Assembly (NCBI GenBank): GCA_001873075.1
Contig: MNYL01000266.1
Span: 1-9,706, forward strand
DNA length: 9,706 nt
Source of the DNA: Fibrobacteres bacterium CG2_30_45_31
GTDB lineage: Bacteria; Fibrobacterota; Fibrobacteria; Fibrobacterales; Fibrobacteraceae
Reading direction: 5' to 3'
Position numbers and translations under genes: made by a program. The stretch's first letter is position 1; every line of letters starts with the position of its first letter. This document shows positions 7,091 to 9,706 of the stretch, one piece after another. The notes under the pieces were generated by a model. It ran no database searches. It worked only from the letters and a program-made list of their open reading frames with translations, and was not told the origin of the DNA.

Positions 7091-7109
7091 AGATTTCGGG
7101 GCCTTTTTT
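7084..7109 (+). terminator. Intrinsic terminator of the trp attenuator (3:4)
   Basis: GGCTCCGA (7084-7091) and TCGGGGCC (7096-7103) form an 8-bp stem with one G-U pair and a GATT loop, followed by six T residues at 7104-7109. This is a textbook rho-independent terminator placed between the leader peptide and trpE, and it would stop transcription when charged tRNA-Trp is plentiful. It may also catch transcripts that run in from the upstream helicase operon. Confidence 0.9.
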
Positions 7110-7113
7110 GTGT

Positions 7114-7127
7114 TTAAATGCCATTTT
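7114..7127 (+). repeat. 14-base direct repeat, copy 2 (upstream of trpE)
   Basis: This TTAAATGCCATTTT is identical to the helicase 3' end at 6868-6881. It contains an ATG (7118-7120) that begins a seven-codon ORF, MPFSNHR, ending in TAA at 7139-7141. That small ORF is in the trpE frame and stops 3 bases before the proposed trpE start. Confidence 0.4.
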
Positions 7128-7135
7128 CTAACCAC

Positions 7136-7147
7136 AGGTAACTTATA
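7136..7147 (+). promoter_or_regulatory. Shine-Dalgarno and proposed ATA initiation codon of trpE
   Basis: AGG at 7136-7138 (within ACAGGT) sits 6 bases before ATA at 7145-7147, a normal spacing for initiation. No ATG, GTG or TTG occurs in the trpE frame between the in-frame TAA at 7139-7141 and the ATG at 7286, yet that interval encodes sequence typical of the TrpE amino end. The ATA is therefore the best-placed start, either as a true rare start or as an altered ATG. Confidence 0.5.
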
Positions 7148-8548
7148 ACTCAAAGAACCGACAACCTTTATCTTTCCCTCCCCGGGGAACGATTTACCCC
7201 TTTTTCCTTAGCGAAGAAGCTGGGCGCGAAGGCTATTCTCGAATCGGCTTCGTTTTCCCACGGGAAGGACCGCTATTCCATTCTGATGCTGGAAGAGGGT
7301 TTCCGTATTCTGCAGGATGAGGCCGGGGTGGCTTTTATCATTGACGGGAAAAGGGTGCCTTTCTCCGGCGGCGATATTCTGGATGCGTTGCAGGCGGTGG
7401 CGGCGGAAAATAGCCTCCCGGAGAAGAGTATTCCCCTGCCCGCTTCCGGGATCGGTTATCTGAGTTATGAGTTCTGTGCGCGCTGCGATACGATTCACCT
7501 GACGAAGCAGCAGGATGATTTGCAGATTCCGGAGTCGGAATTTATGGTGGGTCATATTTATGTGGTGTTTGATCACTTTACCGAGACGATTCATATTTTC
7601 GGTTTGAATTATGACGAACACCAGATTGATTTGAATAAGGCGATTGAAGAGGTGAAGCGCTGCCTGGGGAACCTGGATTTTTCCTACCTGGAGGAACCGA
7701 AAAAGGCTTCTTTCTGCAAGGTGGTGACGGATCTTGAGAAGAGCCATGATGAGTATGTGTATAAAGTCAATGAACTGAAAAAGCGCATTATTGCGGGCGA
7801 TATTATTCAGGCGGTGCCGTCGCGCCGTCTGCAGCTCGAAACCGATGTGGAGGCTCTGGAGATTTATCGCCGGCTCCGTTCCGTGAATCCTTCGCCGTAC
7901 CTTTTGTATCTGGATTTCGGTACCCATCAGTTGGTGGGTGCTTCGCCGGAGAGCCTCGTGCGCGTGCGGGACGGTGTGGCTTCGATTCGCCCGATTGCAG
8001 GGACGCGCCGCCGCGGGAAGAATGAGGCGGAGGATGAGAAGTTGAAGCTGGAGTTGCGTTCTGATCCGAAGGAACAGGCGGAGCACCTGATGCTGGTGGA
8101 TCTTGCGCGCAACGATCTGGGTCGCGTGTGCGAGCCGGGTTCTGTGAATGTGATCCGCAATATGGAATGTGAGGTGTTCAGCCATGTGATTCACCTGGTT
8201 TCCGATGTGGAAGGACATGTGAGCCCTTCAAAGCGCCCTATTGATGTGCTGCGTTCGGCATTCCCGGCAGGTACGGTGAGCGGCGCACCCAAGATCAGCG
8301 CGATTGAAATTCTTTCGACTCTGGAAAAGTCGAAGCGCCATTTTTATGCGGGTGCGGTGGGTTACCTAGAAGCGGACGGCGATCTGGATTTTTGTATCGC
8401 GATTCGTTGCGCCCTGAAACAGGGCCATTTGTGGACTTTGCAGGCGGGAGGCGGCATTGTGTATGCCTCCGAGCCCGAACGCGAATGGGAAGAAACGAAT
8501 GAGAAACTGGGTGCTATGAGAATGGTTCTTGAAGGAGTTGCCAGATGA
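7145..8548 (+). CDS. trpE: Anthranilate synthase component I (start codon irregular)
   Basis: TrpE converts chorismate plus ammonia, supplied by TrpG, to anthranilate and pyruvate, the first committed step of tryptophan synthesis in the cytoplasm. Numbering from ATA 7145 (467 residues), ILES at 31-34 corresponds to the Trp-binding LLES motif of feedback-inhibited enzymes. The catalytic chorismate-binding domain shows NPSPYLLYLDF (248-258), IAGTRRRG (284-291), EHLMLVDLARNDLGRV (313-328), FPAGTVSGAPK (373-383), GYLEADGDLDF (406-416) and LQAGGGIV (432-439). The first ATG is at 7286 (residue 48). Starting there would remove the inhibitor-binding ILES strand, so I extend to the ATA behind an AGG. 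E. coli TrpE is 520 residues, so this is a compact version. Expression is controlled by the attenuator just upstream. The stop overlaps the trpGD start by 4 nt. The product is certain; the start codon is not. Confidence 0.9.
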   Translation: MTQRTDNLYLSLPGERFTPFSLAKKLGAKAILESASFSHGKDRYSILMLEEGFRILQDEAGVAFIIDGKRVPFSGGDILDALQAVAAENSLPEKSIPLPASGIGYLSYEFCARCDTIHLTKQQDDLQIPESEFMVGHIYVVFDHFTETIHIFGLNYDEHQIDLNKAIEEVKRCLGNLDFSYLEEPKKASFCKVVTDLEKSHDEYVYKVNELKKRIIAGDIIQAVPSRRLQLETDVEALEIYRRLRSVNPSPYLLYLDFGTHQLVGASPESLVRVRDGVASIRPIAGTRRRGKNEAEDEKLKLELRSDPKEQAEHLMLVDLARNDLGRVCEPGSVNVIRNMECEVFSHVIHLVSDVEGHVSPSKRPIDVLRSAFPAGTVSGAPKISAIEILSTLEKSKRHFYAGAVGYLEADGDLDFCIAIRCALKQGHLWTLQAGGGIVYASEPEREWEETNEKLGAMRMVLEGVAR

Positions 8549-9706
8549 TTGTCATTATCGATAACTACGATTCGTTTACGTATAACATTTATCAGGCGTT
8601 GTGCCGCCTTTCCAATGAGCCTGTGAAGGTGCTCCGGAGTAAGGAATGTTCCATTGCGGATATTGAGGCCCTGAATCCCTCTAAACTGGTGCTCTCGCCA
8701 GGGCCGGGACGCCCGGAAGATGCGGGTATTACGGTGGCGGCCATTCGCCATTTCGCGGGTAAGATACCGATGCTCGGCGTGTGCTTGGGGCATCAGGCGA
8801 TAGGTTTTGCATTCGGCGCGAAAATTGTGCAGGCTAAGTTTATCAAGCATGGCATTGCAGAAGAGATTCTGCTGGATGGTCAGGGCGTGTTCCGCACCAT
8901 CGGCAAGAAGAGCGTTTTCACGCGCTACCATAGTCTGGTGATTGAGGAATCCACACTGTCTCCTGAGTTTGAGGTGACGGCGCGGGCGACGGATGGCGAT
9001 ATTATGGGAATCCGCCACAAGACGCTCCCCATTGAAGGCGTTCAGTTCCACCCGGAATCCATCGCCTCCAAACAAGGCGATGCTTTGTTCAAGGCTTTTC
9101 TTAATTACCGCCGCGATAGTATTGTGGTGAGTCAGATTCTGAATACGCTGACCTCTCACCAGGATCTGGACCAGAAAACAGCGGAGCTGTTTATGGAAAG
9201 CCTTACAGATGGTCTTCTGGATGAACGCCAGACGGCGGCCATTCTTACCGCGATTACTTCGAAAGGGCCTGCGGCTTCGGAAATTGCGGGTTGTGCAGCG
9301 GTGCTTTGCCGTAAAAAGACACAGATGCCGCTGACGGGTATTGAACTTACGGATATTGTGGGCACGGGTGGCGATAGCAAGGGCAGTTTTAATATCAGTT
9401 CCATGTCGGCGTTGATTGCTGCGGCCTGCGGGCTTCCGATTGCGAAGCATGGAAACCGGGCTGTTTCGAGCAAATCCGGGGCAGCGGATTTTTACGAAGC
9501 TCTGGGGATGAAAATCGATAACAAACCCGCGCGGACGGCGGAGGTGATTCAGAAAACGAATTTCGGATTTCTTTTTGCTCCGATTTATCACAGCGCCATG
9601 CGTTTTGCGGCTCCGGTGCGCGCGGCTCTCGGTATTAAAACGATTATGAATCTGGTGGGTCCCCTTTCGAACCCGGCGAATGCCCCTTATCTGATGCTCG
9701 GCGTTT
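8545..9706 (+). CDS. trpGD: Fused anthranilate synthase component II and anthranilate phosphoribosyltransferase, 3' end beyond the window
   Basis: The first 387 codons of a TrpG-TrpD fusion are present. Residues 1-190 are the class I glutamine amidotransferase, which makes ammonia for TrpE. They include LSPGPGRPEDAG (50-61), nucleophile C80 in LGVCLGHQ (77-84), and H169 and E171 in GVQFHPES. From about residue 192 the frame continues without a break into anthranilate phosphoribosyltransferase, with a helical N-terminal part, GTGGDSKGSFN (273-283) for PRPP binding, and KHGNRAVSSKSGAAD (301-315). The end is cut at NLVGPLSNP and beyond. TrpD transfers phosphoribose to anthranilate, the second step of the pathway. 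Fusions of this type are known in enteric bacteria and elsewhere. The start ATG 8545 overlaps the trpE stop (ATGA) and follows GAAGGAG at 8531-8537 with 7-base spacing, a strong ribosome site. TrpE and TrpG act as a complex, so coupled translation makes sense. Confidence 0.95.
   Translation, partial: MIVIIDNYDSFTYNIYQALCRLSNEPVKVLRSKECSIADIEALNPSKLVLSPGPGRPEDAGITVAAIRHFAGKIPMLGVCLGHQAIGFAFGAKIVQAKFIKHGIAEEILLDGQGVFRTIGKKSVFTRYHSLVIEESTLSPEFEVTARATDGDIMGIRHKTLPIEGVQFHPESIASKQGDALFKAFLNYRRDSIVVSQILNTLTSHQDLDQKTAELFMESLTDGLLDERQTAAILTAITSKGPAASEIAGCAAVLCRKKTQMPLTGIELTDIVGTGGDSKGSFNISSMSALIAAACGLPIAKHGNRAVSSKSGAADFYEALGMKIDNKPARTAEVIQKTNFGFLFAPIYHSAMRFAAPVRAALGIKTIMNLVGPLSNPANAPYLMLGV

Noticed and set aside
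7208..8218. Minus-strand 336-codon ORF
   Set aside because: It lies opposite trpE, whose motifs are unmistakable. The antisense product is rich in His, Arg and Ile, as expected from a reverse reading of GC-biased codons.
8362..9591. Minus-strand 409-codon ORF and the nested 105-codon ORF at 9156-9473
   Set aside because: Both are antisense shadows of the trpE end and the trpGD fusion and carry no domain of their own.
1..9706. CRISPR array, tRNA, rRNA or insertion sequence
   Set aside because: I read both strands and saw no regularly spaced repeats, no transposase-like frame with terminal inverted repeats, and no tRNA-like cloverleaf.

Overview
The window holds three unrelated blocks. The organism looks like a Gram-negative-style bacterium of moderate GC. 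The general look of the exported protein and the trp genes makes me think of Fibrobacter or a relative, but that is a weak guess and not a taxonomic call. Sampled lines of the flanking genes (1-581 and 7145-9706) are about 52-63% GC. Sampled lines of the middle block (about 690-6900) are about 35-38% GC, so the middle looks like an acquired islet.

Block 1 (1-581, minus strand) is the start of an exported protein of unknown function that runs off the left edge. A gene-poor, AT-rich spacer (582-943) separates it from block 2. The spacer carries a plausible promoter at 897-925 and one doubtful 37-codon ORF.

Block 2 (944-6884, plus strand) is a tight three-gene operon. The first gene is a membrane-anchored TerB_N-TerB-TerB_C protein. 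The second is a P-loop ATPase of the BREX BrxC/BrxD family, closest in size and motifs to BrxD. The third is an SF2 DEAD/DEAH helicase that resembles the Lhr-like BrxHI helicase of type 2 BREX. The first two genes overlap by 4 nt, and 5 nt separate the second from the third. None of the BREX hallmarks (PglZ phosphatase, PglX methyltransferase, PglW kinase, BrxC/PglY) is present in the window. This ATPase-helicase pair with a membrane TerB protein is the best candidate for a poorly described, probably anti-phage, system. Its function is inferred, not shown.

Block 3 (6947-9706, plus strand) is the start of a tryptophan operon with a complete attenuator. A good sigma70-type promoter is followed by a 17-residue leader peptide with three consecutive Trp codons. 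After it come alternative antiterminator and terminator hairpins, then trpE, then a trpG-trpD fusion that runs off the right edge. Two oddities stand out. The promoter is so close to the leader ATG that the transcript is probably leaderless. The trpE reading frame needs about 47 residues upstream of its first ATG, and the best-placed initiation codon is an ATA behind a short Shine-Dalgarno sequence. Together these genes would make anthranilate from chorismate and glutamine and pass it to phosphoribosyl transfer, with transcription controlled by charged tRNA-Trp.
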